Shown one piece after another: positions 43,133 through 53,688 of a stretch of 64,000 nucleotides of DNA. A program made the position numbers and the translations under genes. The stretch spans positions 1 through 64,000 of the forward strand of contig JAXMCM010000020.1 in assembly GCA_046349355.1 (NCBI GenBank), given 5' to 3'. Every line of letters begins with the position of its first letter. Position 1 is the stretch's first letter. The notes under the pieces are model-generated. The model had not been told where the DNA came from. It made no database searches and was given only the letters and a program-made list of their open reading frames with translations. The DNA comes from CALKJU01 sp046349355. Its GTDB lineage: Bacteria; Pseudomonadota; Alphaproteobacteria; Geminicoccales; Geminicoccaceae.

Positions 43133-43930
43133 TCAGGCGGGCTCGAGCGCAGCGGCGCGCGCCTGCGCATAGTGCCGCTGGTAGCGGGTCTGCACCCGCT
43201 CCGTCGGCAGGACGAGGCAGACGTCGACGGTGTTGAAGTCGGCGTCGATGACCGCCCCGTCGCCGATCATCCCGCCCAGCCGCAGGTAGCCCTTGAGCAG
43301 GGGCGGCAGGGCGCGGATGGCTTCCTTGCTGTCGATCGCCGCCGCGTCCAGCCGGTCGGTGGCGACGTAGCGGCCGGGCAGGGCCCGGGGCCGCAGCGCC
43401 GGTGGCGCCAGGTGGTTGCCGTGCAGGTAGGCCAGCGGCAGGGCCAGGGCTTGCGGATCGGTCCCCGGCAGGCTGGCGCAGCCCAGCATCAGGGCGATGT
43501 CGTGCTGCTCGAGATAGTCCGAGATGCCGCGCCACAGCAGCTGCATCACCGTGCCGGAGCGGTAGGCCGGGGCGATGCAGGAGCGGCCGAGCTCGAGGAT
43601 CGGACCGCCGGGCTCGAGGCCGGAGAGGTCGAACTCCTGGGCGGTGTAGAAGCCGCCGGCGCGCGCCGCCGCCTGCTCGCGCAACAGCCGGTAGCAGCCG
43701 ACCACCGCCGGACTGCCGGCGGCCTCGAGGGCCAGGTCGACGACGACGAGGTGGTCGGCATGGGCATCGAAGCGGTCGACATCGCGCTCGGCGAGATGCG
43801 TCTCGAGGCTGCCCCTGGCCCCCATCTCGCAGTAGAAGACCCGGTAGCGAAGGGCCTGCGCCGCATCGATCTCCGCCGTCGTGGCGGCCATCCGCAGCTC
43901 GAGGTTCTTCAGGCGGCTCAGCGTCGTCAT
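43133..43930 (-). CDS. olsB: Ornithine-acyl-ACP N-acyltransferase (OlsB-like)
   Basis: The 265-residue GNAT-fold acyltransferase contains ALRYRVFYCEMGA, DHLVVVD, YRLLREQAA, ILELGRSCIAPAYR and LLKGYLRLGGMIGDGAVIDADFNTVDVCL, which are the conserved segments of the OlsB family (once labelled hemolysin-like). It transfers a 3-hydroxyacyl chain from ACP to ornithine, giving lyso-ornithine lipid. With olsA directly downstream this is a complete phosphorus-free membrane lipid pathway, typically raised under phosphate limitation in alphaproteobacteria. I see no convincing Pho box in the 128-bp upstream gap. Confidence 0.88.
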   Translation of the reverse strand: MTTLSRLKNLELRMAATTAEIDAAQALRYRVFYCEMGARGSLETHLAERDVDRFDAHADHLVVVDLALEAAGSPAVVGCYRLLREQAAARAGGFYTAQEFDLSGLEPGGPILELGRSCIAPAYRSGTVMQLLWRGISDYLEQHDIALMLGCASLPGTDPQALALPLAYLHGNHLAPPALRPRALPGRYVATDRLDAAAIDSKEAIRALPPLLKGYLRLGGMIGDGAVIDADFNTVDVCLVLPTERVQTRYQRHYAQARAAALEPA

Positions 43931-44058
43931 GGCTCCTCCTCGCCGGTGGTCCGGCCTGCGGGGATCGCGGCGCGGCGGACGCTATGGCGGGTCGGCGATG
44001 GAGCGGCGACGGCCGGGTGACCGTTCGGTCACCGGCGGCCGGATCGGGGAGGACGCGG

Positions 44059-45354
44059 ATGAACCTGGCGAGGCTGTTGCAGCGCCGTCACGAGGCCGGC
44101 AAGCCGGTGCGGGTCGGGATGATCGGCTGCGGCAAGTTCGGCACGATGTTCGCGGCCCAGGCGCTGCGCACGCCGGGCCTCGAGCTGACCGTCGTCTGCG
44201 ACCTGCGCCCCGAGGCGGCGGCCCGCAACCTCGTCAACGCCGGCTGGCCCGCGGGCTCGCTGCCGCGCCTGGTGACCGGCGCCGCCGAGCTGATCGGCAC
44301 CCCCGGGCTCGACCTCGTCATCGAGGCCACCGGCGATGCGGTGATCGGCGCCGGCCATGCCCTGCAGGCGATCGAGGCCGGCAAGCATGTCGCCATGGTC
44401 AATGTCGAGGCCGACGTGCTGGTCGGTCCGGCGCTGGCCGAGGCCGCCGAGCGGGCCGGCGTGGTCTACAGCCTCGCCTACGGGGACCAGCCGGCGCTGA
44501 TCTGCGAGCAGGTCGACTGGGCCCGGGCCATCGGCCTCGAGGTCGTCGCCGCCGGCAAGGGGACCAAGTACCTCCCGCACTTCCATCACTCGACGCCGGA
44601 CACGGTCTGGCCGTTCTACGGGAGGACCGCCGAGGAGGCCGCCGCCGCCGGCATGAACCCGAAGATGTTCAACAGCTTTCTCGACGGCACCAAGTCCGCG
44701 ATCGAGATGGCGGCGGTGGCCAACGCCACCGGCCTCGGCGTGCCGACCCACGGCCTCGGCTTCCCGCCCTGCGGCACCCAGCACCTGCCGCTGGTGCTGC
44801 GCCCGGAGATGGAGGGCGGCTGCCTCGAGCGCAGCGGCATCGTCGAGGTCGTCTCCTCGGTCGAGCGCGACGGCCGGCCGGTGTTCGGCGACCTGCGCTG
44901 GGGCGTCTACGTCGTGTTCGCGGCCCCCTCCGACTACACCCGTCGCTGCTTCGCCGAGTACGGGCTGATCACCGATCCGTCCGGCCGCTACGCGGCGCTG
45001 TGGCGGCCCTACCACCTGATCGGGCTGGAGCTCGGCATCACCGTCGCCAGTGCGGTGCTGCGCGGCGAGGCCACCGGTGCCGCCACCGGCTGGCGCGGCG
45101 AGGTCGCGGCCACCGCCAAGCGCGATCTCGTCCCCGGCGACCTGCTCGACGGCGAGGGCGGCTACACCGTCTACGGCAAGCTGATGCCGGCGGCGGCCGC
45201 CCGGCGGACCGGGGCGCTGCCGATCGGCCTCGCGCACGGGGCGCGGCTGGTCCGCCCGGTGCCGAAGGACGGCATCGTCACCGAGAGCGATGTCAGCCTG
45301 GAAGTCCCGGACTGGCTGGCGGCGATGCGCCGGGCGATGCTGCCGGCCGCCTGA
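44059..45354 (+). CDS. NAD(P)-binding homoserine-dehydrogenase-like protein with C-terminal SAF domain
   Basis: The 431-residue protein has an N-terminal Rossmann domain (VRVGMIGCGKFGTMFA at about 18-33, then VIEATGDAVIGAGHALQAIEAGKHVAMVNVE). The central catalytic-like region includes AAGKGTKYLPHFHHSTPDT, and the C-terminus is a SAF/antifreeze-like segment (about 350-425, DLVPGDLLDGEGGYTVYGKL). This combination occurs in predicted homoserine-dehydrogenase-like enzymes and in RiSAF-type tetronate or branched sugar enzymes. The exact reaction is unknown. GGGAGGACGC precedes the ATG. It is divergent from olsBA. Confidence 0.78.
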   Translation: MNLARLLQRRHEAGKPVRVGMIGCGKFGTMFAAQALRTPGLELTVVCDLRPEAAARNLVNAGWPAGSLPRLVTGAAELIGTPGLDLVIEATGDAVIGAGHALQAIEAGKHVAMVNVEADVLVGPALAEAAERAGVVYSLAYGDQPALICEQVDWARAIGLEVVAAGKGTKYLPHFHHSTPDTVWPFYGRTAEEAAAAGMNPKMFNSFLDGTKSAIEMAAVANATGLGVPTHGLGFPPCGTQHLPLVLRPEMEGGCLERSGIVEVVSSVERDGRPVFGDLRWGVYVVFAAPSDYTRRCFAEYGLITDPSGRYAALWRPYHLIGLELGITVASAVLRGEATGAATGWRGEVAATAKRDLVPGDLLDGEGGYTVYGKLMPAAAARRTGALPIGLAHGARLVRPVPKDGIVTESDVSLEVPDWLAAMRRAMLPAA

Positions 45355-45436
45355 GCTTCACCGCTCCTTTACCGCCGCGCGGCTAACCTCCGCGGCGGGC
45401 GACGGATCGTCGTTCGCCCGCAGCGGAGCGGCCGCC

Positions 45437-45595
45437 ATGGCGGGCACGACCCTGACGGTCCCGGCCCCGGGGACCACCTTCGTCGACACGGTGGAGGAGC
45501 GCTGGCCGCCGCGGCACACGGCGCTGCTCGCCGGTGGCCTGGCCTTCGCCCTGTGGACGCTGCTGGGCCTCGGCTTCGTCTGGCTGCTGCCCTGA
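45437..45595 (+). CDS. Small single-pass membrane protein
   Basis: A 52-residue protein with a short soluble N-terminus (GTTLTVPAPGTTFVDTVEERW) and one C-terminal membrane helix (LLAGGLAFALWTLLGLGFVWLLP). The helix ends the protein, a tail-anchored arrangement. GC3 is high and GCAGCGGAGCGG precedes the ATG by 6-8 nt, supporting translation. It lies 82 bp after the SAF gene on the same strand. Function unknown. Confidence 0.55.
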   Translation: MAGTTLTVPAPGTTFVDTVEERWPPRHTALLAGGLAFALWTLLGLGFVWLLP

Positions 45596-45614
45596 GCCGG
45601 CGCCGGCCGGCGGC

Positions 45615-46862
45615 TCAGCCGGCCTTGGCCATCTCCAGCACGGCGCGCAGCAGGACGTTGCCGCCGGCCTCGACATGCGCCGGCTCGGCCCACTCCTCCT
45701 CGTTGTGCGACAGCCCGTCCTTGCACGGGATGAAGATCATCGAGGTCGGCACGTGCCGGGCGGTGTAGCAGCTGTCATGGCCGGGCCCGGAGACGATCTC
45801 GCGCCACGGATAGCCTTCGGCCTCGGCGGCACCGCGCACGGCGGCGATGCAGCCGGCGTCGAACGCCACCGGCGGAAAGTACCAGATCCGCTCGCAGGAG
45901 ACGGCCATGCCCAGGGGCTCGCAGGCCTCGGCCAGGGCCGCGCGCAGCTCGTCCTCCATGGCGTCGATCACCGGCCCCTCGGGGTGACGCATGTCGACGG
46001 TGAAGGCGACCTCGCCCGGGATCACGTTGCGCGACGGCTTGGCGATCTCGATGGTGCCGACGGTGGTGACCGCATAGGGGGCGTGGTCGCGGGCGATGCC
46101 GTCGAGCCGGGCGATGACCCTGGCCGCCGCCACCAGCGCGTCCTGCCGGCGCGGCATCGGCGTGCTGCCGGCATGGCTCTCCTTGCCGGTGATGCGCACG
46201 TCCAGCCAGCGGATGCCCTGGCCGCCGATGACCACGCCGATGGTCCTGTTCTCGGCCTCGAGGATCGGGCCCTGCTCGATGTGCAGCTCGAAATGGCACT
46301 TCCAGCGCTGCGGCACGCAGGGCAGCTCGCCCTTGTAGCCGATGCGCTCGAGCTCGGCGCCGAAGGTCGTCCCCTCGCGGTCGGTGCGGGCGTAGGCCCA
46401 CTCCTTGGTGAAGGCCCCGGCCCAGACACCCGACGCCATCATCGCCGGCGCGAAGCGCGAGCCCTCCTCGTTGGTCCAGTTGACGACCATCACCGGGTGG
46501 TCGGTCTCGTAGCCGTAGTCGTTGAGCGTGCGCAGGACCTCGAGCCCGCTGAGCACGCCGGCCACCCCGTCGAACTTGCCGCCGGTCGGCTGGGTGTCGA
46601 GATGGCTGCCGATGACCACGGGCGGCAGCTCGGGGTTGCGCCCCGGGCGCAGCGCCATCATGCAGCCCATCTCGTCGACGGTGACGGTGCAGCCGGCGGC
46701 CTCGCACCAGCGGCGGAACAGGTCGCGGCCCTGGCGGTCGAGGTCGGTCACCGTCTGCCGGTTGCAGCCGCCCTTGGCGGTGCCGCCGATGACCGCCATC
46801 TCCATCAGCGAATCCCACAGCCGCTGGCCGTTGATCTTCAGGTTGGTGGGCTTGGCGCTCAT
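45615..46862 (-). CDS. M20-family Zn-dependent amidohydrolase (N-carbamoyl-L-amino-acid hydrolase/allantoate type)
   Basis: This 415-residue enzyme has the binuclear metal site of the hydantoinase/carbamoylase branch: GSHLDTQ (His87, Asp89), KFDGVAG (Asp98), NEEGSRF (Glu132-133), HIEQGP and the late LSHNEEEW His. The lid-domain segment SHAGSTPM is also typical. It removes carbamoyl or ureido groups from amino acids (beta-ureidopropionase, carbamoylase or allantoate amidohydrolase); which one is not decided by sequence. The ATG at 46862 begins the conserved part. It follows an MFS gene, 82 bp apart, on the same strand. Confidence 0.85.
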   Translation of the reverse strand: MSAKPTNLKINGQRLWDSLMEMAVIGGTAKGGCNRQTVTDLDRQGRDLFRRWCEAAGCTVTVDEMGCMMALRPGRNPELPPVVIGSHLDTQPTGGKFDGVAGVLSGLEVLRTLNDYGYETDHPVMVVNWTNEEGSRFAPAMMASGVWAGAFTKEWAYARTDREGTTFGAELERIGYKGELPCVPQRWKCHFELHIEQGPILEAENRTIGVVIGGQGIRWLDVRITGKESHAGSTPMPRRQDALVAAARVIARLDGIARDHAPYAVTTVGTIEIAKPSRNVIPGEVAFTVDMRHPEGPVIDAMEDELRAALAEACEPLGMAVSCERIWYFPPVAFDAGCIAAVRGAAEAEGYPWREIVSGPGHDSCYTARHVPTSMIFIPCKDGLSHNEEEWAEPAHVEAGGNVLLRAVLEMAKAG

Positions 46863-46944
46863 GGACCGGATCCCTGGCCGTGTCGGTACAGGGCCGGAAG
46901 GTGCCACGCCCGGCCGGCGACGCAAGCCGGACGTCGGCGGCCCG

Positions 46945-48156
46945 CTACCGCCGCGCCCGGTCGAGGTCCGGCAGGAACGCCACGAAGATCCCGAGCAGCG
47001 GCAGGAAGGCGCAGAGCCGGTAGACGAAGCCGATGCTGGTGAGGTCGGCGATCCAGCCGAGCAGCGCCGCGGCGATGCCGCCCATGCCGAAGGCGAAGCC
47101 GAAGAACAGGCCGGCGACCATGCCGACCTTCCCCGGCAGCAGCTCCTGGGCGTAGACGACGATCGCCGGGAAGGCCGAGGCCATGATCACCCCGACGATC
47201 ACCGCCAGTACGTCGGTCCAGAACAGGTTGGCGAAGGGCAGCGCCAGGGTGAACGGCAGCACGCCGAGGATCGAGAACCACAGCACGAACTTGCGCCCCA
47301 CCGCGTCGCCGATCGGGCCGCCGAGGATGGTCCCGGCGGCGACCGCACCGAGGAACACGAACAGGTGCACCTGGGCCGCCTGCACCGACAGGCCGAACCG
47401 GTCGATGAGGTAGAAGGTGTAGTAGCTCGAGAAGCTCGACATGTAGAAGTTCTTGGAGAAGGTCAGCGCGATCAGGATCGCCAGCGCCATGATCACAGTC
47501 GGCCGCGACAGCGCCGACAGCGGCACCGTGGCGAGCCGCCCGGCCGCCTTGCGCGCCTGCAGGTGCTGCCCGTACCAGCGGCCGACGACGCCGAGCACCG
47601 CCATGCCGAGCACGGCCGCCATGGCGAACCAGGCGACGTGCGCCTGGCTGCGCGGGATGACGATCAACGCCACCAGCAGCGGGCCGATCGCCTGGCCGAA
47701 ATTGCCGCCGACCTGGAACAGCGACTGGGCGAAGCCGAAGCGCCCGCCCGAGGCGAGCCGGGCGACGCGCGACGCCTCGGGGTGGAACACCGAGGAGCCG
47801 ACGCCGATCAGCGCCGCCGCCACCAGCACGGTGTAGAAGCCGTCGGCGCGCGACAGCAGCAGGACGCCGGTGAAGGTCGAGGCCATGCCGAACGGCAGCG
47901 AGTAGGGCATCGGGTGCCGGTCGGTCCACAGGCCGACGAAGGGCTGCAGGATCGAGGCGGTGAGCTGGAAGACGAGCGTGATGATGCCGATGTGCAGGAA
48001 GTCGAGCGCCAGGCTCGTCTTGAGCAGCGGATAGACCGACAGCAGCACCGACTGCATCATGTCGTTCAGCAGGTGGCCCAGGCTGACCGACAACAGGATC
48101 GGCAGGACGACCGGTGTCGCCGCCCGTGCCGCGGGGCTCAGCGTGCCCGCCGCCAT
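46945..48156 (-). CDS. MFS transporter, fosmidomycin-resistance (Fsr) family
   Basis: This 403-residue protein has twelve predicted membrane segments. LSVSLGHLLNDMMQSVLLSVYPLLK at residues 22-46 is the typical Fsr opening. LQPFVGLWTDRHPMPYSLPFGM contains the loop 2-3 signature, and SSVFHPEASRVARL is a further hallmark. Fsr proteins export fosmidomycin or other small molecules; the natural substrate is unknown. The ATG at 48156 immediately precedes the first segment. Confidence 0.88.
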   Translation of the reverse strand: MAAGTLSPAARAATPVVLPILLSVSLGHLLNDMMQSVLLSVYPLLKTSLALDFLHIGIITLVFQLTASILQPFVGLWTDRHPMPYSLPFGMASTFTGVLLLSRADGFYTVLVAAALIGVGSSVFHPEASRVARLASGGRFGFAQSLFQVGGNFGQAIGPLLVALIVIPRSQAHVAWFAMAAVLGMAVLGVVGRWYGQHLQARKAAGRLATVPLSALSRPTVIMALAILIALTFSKNFYMSSFSSYYTFYLIDRFGLSVQAAQVHLFVFLGAVAAGTILGGPIGDAVGRKFVLWFSILGVLPFTLALPFANLFWTDVLAVIVGVIMASAFPAIVVYAQELLPGKVGMVAGLFFGFAFGMGGIAAALLGWIADLTSIGFVYRLCAFLPLLGIFVAFLPDLDRARR

Positions 48157-48329
48157 GTCCGGGATCCCCTCGCACCGCCGGCCGATCGGGGCGGACCGGC
48201 GGACAAAACCGGAACGGTCCTACGCCCTGCCCCTGCCCGTGGCCAGCCCGCGAACCATGCCGCCGCTGCACGGCAGCGATCCGTCAGCCGCCCCGCGGGC
48301 GAACTCCGGTCGATGCTCAACCCGGACGA

Positions 48330-48354
48330 GGGGATGCGCTCGCGGCGCATCCCC
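48330..48354 (-). terminator. 10-bp perfect hairpin downstream of the RTX gene
   Basis: GGGGATGCGC (48330-48339) and GCGCATCCCC (48345-48354) form a perfect 10-bp stem with a 5-nt loop, 22 bp beyond the RTX stop on the minus strand. No T-run follows (TCGTCC), so it may be a Rho-aided terminator or an mRNA-protecting end. Confidence 0.6.
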
Positions 48355-48376
48355 CATGACCGGGCCCGGTCCTCGG

Positions 48377-49504
48377 TCAGAACACGTCGCCGACAAAGAG
48401 GTCGGCGAGGATCAGCTGCGTGATGCCCGACAGCGTGAGCGTCGACCCGCCCGGATCGCCCTCGAGAGCACCGGCATCGAGGACGAGATTGCCCGACACG
48501 ACATCGACATTGAGGTCCGCCGCGGTGAGCCGAGCATCGTTCGTGCTGTCCAGGCGATCGAACAGCGTCGGCTCGTTCCAGTCGTAGCCGAGCAGGATGC
48601 GATCCGTCCCGCGGACGAAGTCGGTGATGCGATCGGCATCGCCGAGACCGCCACGCCAGACGAACAGGTCGGCGCCGCTGCCGCCGCTGACCACGTCGCT
48701 GCCGGAGCCGCCGTCCACGGTGTCAGCGCCCGTTCCGCCGGCGACGCTGTCGGACCCTTCGCTGGCGTTGATCCAGTCGTTCCCGTCCTCGCCCGAGACG
48801 GTGTCGTTGCCCCAACCGGCGTCGATGCGGTCGGTACCGCTACCGCCATAGGCGACATCGTTGCCGTCTCCGGCTTCGATGCTGTCGCCATCGTCGCCTC
48901 CGTAGAACCGGTCGTCACCCCCATACCAGTCCTGCAGCGAGTCGGACTCGCTGCCGCCAAAGAGGCTATCGTTGCCATCGCCTCCGTAGACGTTGTCCTC
49001 GCCGCTGCCTCCGTAGACGCTGTCGTTGCCATTGCCAGCATCGACACTGTCGGAACCCGAGCCGGCCCAGACCCGGTCGTTGCCATCGCGGGCCTCGACC
49101 TGGTCGCTGTCGCCGCCGCTGGTGAGGCGATTGTCGGTATCTGAACCGGTCAGCGAATCGGCGGCCTGGCCGGTCACCGCGTTCTCGAAACCGAGCAGCA
49201 GATCCGCCTCGTAGGCGCCGTTCGCGAGGCCGCTGCGGAGATCGACGACGACCTCCCCGCTGGCCGCCGAGAAGTCGACCGTGTCGTTGCCGCTTCCGCC
49301 GTTGAGCAGGTCGTTGCCGGCGTCGCCGTACACGGTGTCGTCGCCGGCATCGCCCTTGACGAAGTCGCTGCCGGAACCGCCGAACAGTCTGTCGTTGCCA
49401 CCCTTGCCGTAGAGGACATCGTCCCCGCCATTGCCGGCGATCAGGTCGCCGTCGTTGCCGCCGTACCGAATATCGTCTCCGGCGGTACCATTGAGCGTGG
49501 CCAT
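48377..49504 (-). CDS. RTX calcium-binding protein (hemolysin-type repeats), likely type I secreted
   Basis: This 375-residue protein consists mainly of RTX nonapeptides (GGxGxDxUx), from residue about 8 to 295, such as GGNDRLFGGSGSD and GGDGNDSLFGGSESD. Between residues about 85 and 130 lies one spacer of the type VDFSAASGEVVVDLRSG, like those of the giant RTX protein. The C-terminal 75 residues are acidic and hydrophobic, ending in LILADLFVGDVF, as expected of a type I secretion signal. Ca2+ binding outside the cell drives folding. GGGAGG precedes the ATG by 10 nt. No enzymatic domain is seen. Confidence 0.88.
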   Translation of the reverse strand: MATLNGTAGDDIRYGGNDGDLIAGNGGDDVLYGKGGNDRLFGGSGSDFVKGDAGDDTVYGDAGNDLLNGGSGNDTVDFSAASGEVVVDLRSGLANGAYEADLLLGFENAVTGQAADSLTGSDTDNRLTSGGDSDQVEARDGNDRVWAGSGSDSVDAGNGNDSVYGGSGEDNVYGGDGNDSLFGGSESDSLQDWYGGDDRFYGGDDGDSIEAGDGNDVAYGGSGTDRIDAGWGNDTVSGEDGNDWINASEGSDSVAGGTGADTVDGGSGSDVVSGGSGADLFVWRGGLGDADRITDFVRGTDRILLGYDWNEPTLFDRLDSTNDARLTAADLNVDVVSGNLVLDAGALEGDPGGSTLTLSGITQLILADLFVGDVF

Positions 49505-49683
49505 GATGCAGTAACCTCCCGCATCGAGGTTGAAAAACAAATCACGAAATTAGCCTATTTTGCTAAAGCGACTGTGCGTAATGGCACAGGCCCGGGCAAC
49601 GCCGGCTTGCGTCGCGGGCGGCATTGACCGGGCGCTGCGGCCGGGCGAGGGTCGGCGCCGCGCAAGGGGCGGAGAGATTGATC
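49505..49683. promoter_or_regulatory. AT-rich divergent control region
   Basis: This 179-bp gap separates the RTX gene (minus strand) from the CDP-diacylglycerol pyrophosphatase gene (plus strand). Bases about 49528-49575 are markedly AT-rich for this genome (tgaaaaacaaatcacgaaat), fitting a promoter. No clear paired hexamers are found in either direction. Confidence 0.4.
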
Positions 49684-50745
49684 GTGCACGCAATGATCCG
49701 GAGCCTGCTGGCGGCGGCCCTGCTCGTGGCCTCGGGCGGAGCGGCGTTGGCGACGGCGTCGGTCGATTGTCGCATCGCCGGCCCGGGCGACGCCTGCATC
49801 GTGCCGGTCCGCACTGGCGGCAGCGGCGTGGTTGCCGCCTGCACCCGCGCCGGCATCGACGGGCAGCTCTGGCGCATCACCTTGGTACGCCAGAACGGTT
49901 CAACCTCCGATGCTGCCAGCAACCTCGGATCGGGCAGCGCCGATGCGTGCTCCGGCCGGGCCAGCTTGCCGGCGTCATCGGGCGACGAATTCCTGGCCTT
50001 GGTCACCGACGAACGGCCGCGGACCGGCACCTTTCCCAAGTCCGTCCAGCTGCAGGTGTCGGGACCGGTCGTCTCGGTCAACGAACGGCGCGAGGCCGAA
50101 GGCGCCGATCCCCTTTACCTTGCCGCGCAGGCCTGCCTGAAGGATCCGAAGAAGAGCGGCTGCGTGATCGTCGACGCGGCGCGCAAGTACGTCGTGCTCA
50201 AGGACACCAGCGTCTACAAGCCGTCCGGCTACCTAACGGTGCCGACGTTCCCGGTCACGGGCATCGAGGATCCCCAGGTCGTCGGCTCCTCGTTCCCGAA
50301 CCTGTTCAGCTTCGCCTGGGCGGATGCCCGGCTGCATGTCGCCGGGCTGAAGAAGCCGCCCGAGAACACCGGCCTTGCCGTCAACTCCGTCGCCGGACGG
50401 ACCTTGAACCAGCTGCATATCCATATGTCCTGCGTCCGCAAGGACGTCCGTGAAGCCCTGGCGGCTGCCTATGCGGCCGGCAAGATCGCCAGCAGCTGGG
50501 CCGCCAGGCCGTTCCTCGCGCTCGGTCCGCGCAACCACCGCTACAACGTGATGGTCACGGGCTCGCTGACGCCCACGCCCTTCCTGCAGCTGCAGAAGAT
50601 CCCGGCCGCCAAGTCGTCCATGGGGCGACAAACCGTCGTCGTCATCGGCAAGGCTGGCAGCGGCTGGTACATCCTCAACGACTACACCAGTGGCACCGAC
50701 CAGGCGCAGGGCGAGGAGCTGCTCGACCAGAGGTGCTCCGGCTGA
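49684..50745 (+). CDS. CDP-diacylglycerol pyrophosphatase (Cdh family), secreted
   Basis: The 353-residue protein has a signal peptide (MIRSLLAAALLVASGGAALA near the N-terminus). In the C-terminal half it shows the Cdh signature: YVVLKDTS...., VTGIEDPQVVGSSFPN, and NQLHIHMSCVRKDVR with the catalytic HIT-like histidines His245 and His247. Cdh hydrolyses CDP-diacylglycerol to CMP and phosphatidate at the membrane. The first 130 residues form a beta-rich extension, larger than that of E. coli Cdh. GTG 49684 is used because GGAGAG lies 7 nt before it; ATG 49693 is the alternative. Confidence 0.8.
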   Translation: MHAMIRSLLAAALLVASGGAALATASVDCRIAGPGDACIVPVRTGGSGVVAACTRAGIDGQLWRITLVRQNGSTSDAASNLGSGSADACSGRASLPASSGDEFLALVTDERPRTGTFPKSVQLQVSGPVVSVNERREAEGADPLYLAAQACLKDPKKSGCVIVDAARKYVVLKDTSVYKPSGYLTVPTFPVTGIEDPQVVGSSFPNLFSFAWADARLHVAGLKKPPENTGLAVNSVAGRTLNQLHIHMSCVRKDVREALAAAYAAGKIASSWAARPFLALGPRNHRYNVMVTGSLTPTPFLQLQKIPAAKSSMGRQTVVVIGKAGSGWYILNDYTSGTDQAQGEELLDQRCSG

Positions 50746-51125
50746 TGCCCCTGCCCCGCTTCGCCGCCGCCCTGCTGCTCGCCGGCGCGCTCGCTGCCTG
50801 CGCGGAGAATCCGTATGCCGGCACCTACCGCGGCACCTTCGCGACCGTCGGCACCGGCTACAGCGACCGCGGCATCTGGAACGCCGACGTCAACCAGGTC
50901 GGCTACCTGAAGGGCCGCGCCAGCTCGTCGGCGCAAGGGCGCAACTTCGCCTTCGACGGCGAGGTCGACGCGCAGGGCCGCCTCAAGGCCCGCGTCGGCG
51001 TCGGCGCCAAGTCGGCCGACTTCACCGGAACGATCGACCCGCAGGGCACCGTGAAGGGCACCTGGGACGGCCTCATCGGCACGCGGCAGATGGAGGGGAC
51101 GTTCGAGGGGGCGAAGGTCAGGTAG
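50745..51125 (+). CDS. Small lipoprotein of unknown function
   Basis: The 126-residue protein starts with a lipoprotein signal (LLAGALAAC, Cys19), followed by a small beta-rich domain with alternating Gly/Asn/Asp and GTYRGTFATVG...GTWDGLIGTRQMEGTFEG segments. The latter look like a lipocalin-like or DUF-type antiparallel sheet. The ATG at 50745 overlaps the Cdh stop by one base (TGATG), so the two are co-translated. A role at the membrane surface with the Cdh-like enzyme is inferred only from this. Confidence 0.7.
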   Translation: MPLPRFAAALLLAGALAACAENPYAGTYRGTFATVGTGYSDRGIWNADVNQVGYLKGRASSSAQGRNFAFDGEVDAQGRLKARVGVGAKSADFTGTIDPQGTVKGTWDGLIGTRQMEGTFEGAKVR

Positions 51126-51182
51126 CCGAAGCCGCGCCTGTCGCGGCGACCGGCAGCCTCTGCGCCCCCTGCCGCCGGGCTG

Positions 51183-53516
<2,334 letters not shown>

Positions 53517-53585
53517 CCCTCGTCCCCCGCCGGCGGCGACCGTTGCGATCGGTCGGTCCGCCCGTGCACCCTCTGCGGAGCCGTC

Positions 53586-53615
53586 GTTCTAAGGGTCCGG
53601 CCGGGCGCATCGCAA
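53586..53615 (-). promoter_or_regulatory. Possible promoter of maeB
   Basis: On the minus strand TTGCGA (53615-53610), an 18-nt spacer and TAGAAC (53591-53586) lie 70 bp upstream of the maeB ATG. Each hexamer has four of six consensus matches. Confidence 0.35.
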
Positions 53616-53627
53616 GCGCCGGGGCTT

Positions 53628-53655
53628 CTTGCAGGGTGCGGCCTGTCGCCTATCT
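53628..53655 (+). promoter_or_regulatory. RpoH-type heat-shock promoter candidate before htpX
   Basis: CTTGCA (53628-53633), a 15-nt spacer and CCTATCT (53649-53655) match the alphaproteobacterial heat-shock sigma pattern (CTTG then CCTATNT). It lies 34 bp before the ATG of htpX, a known heat-shock gene in other bacteria. Confidence 0.5.
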
Positions 53656-53688
53656 CGTTGGTTGATCCCTGATGGAAACCGCGAGGTC

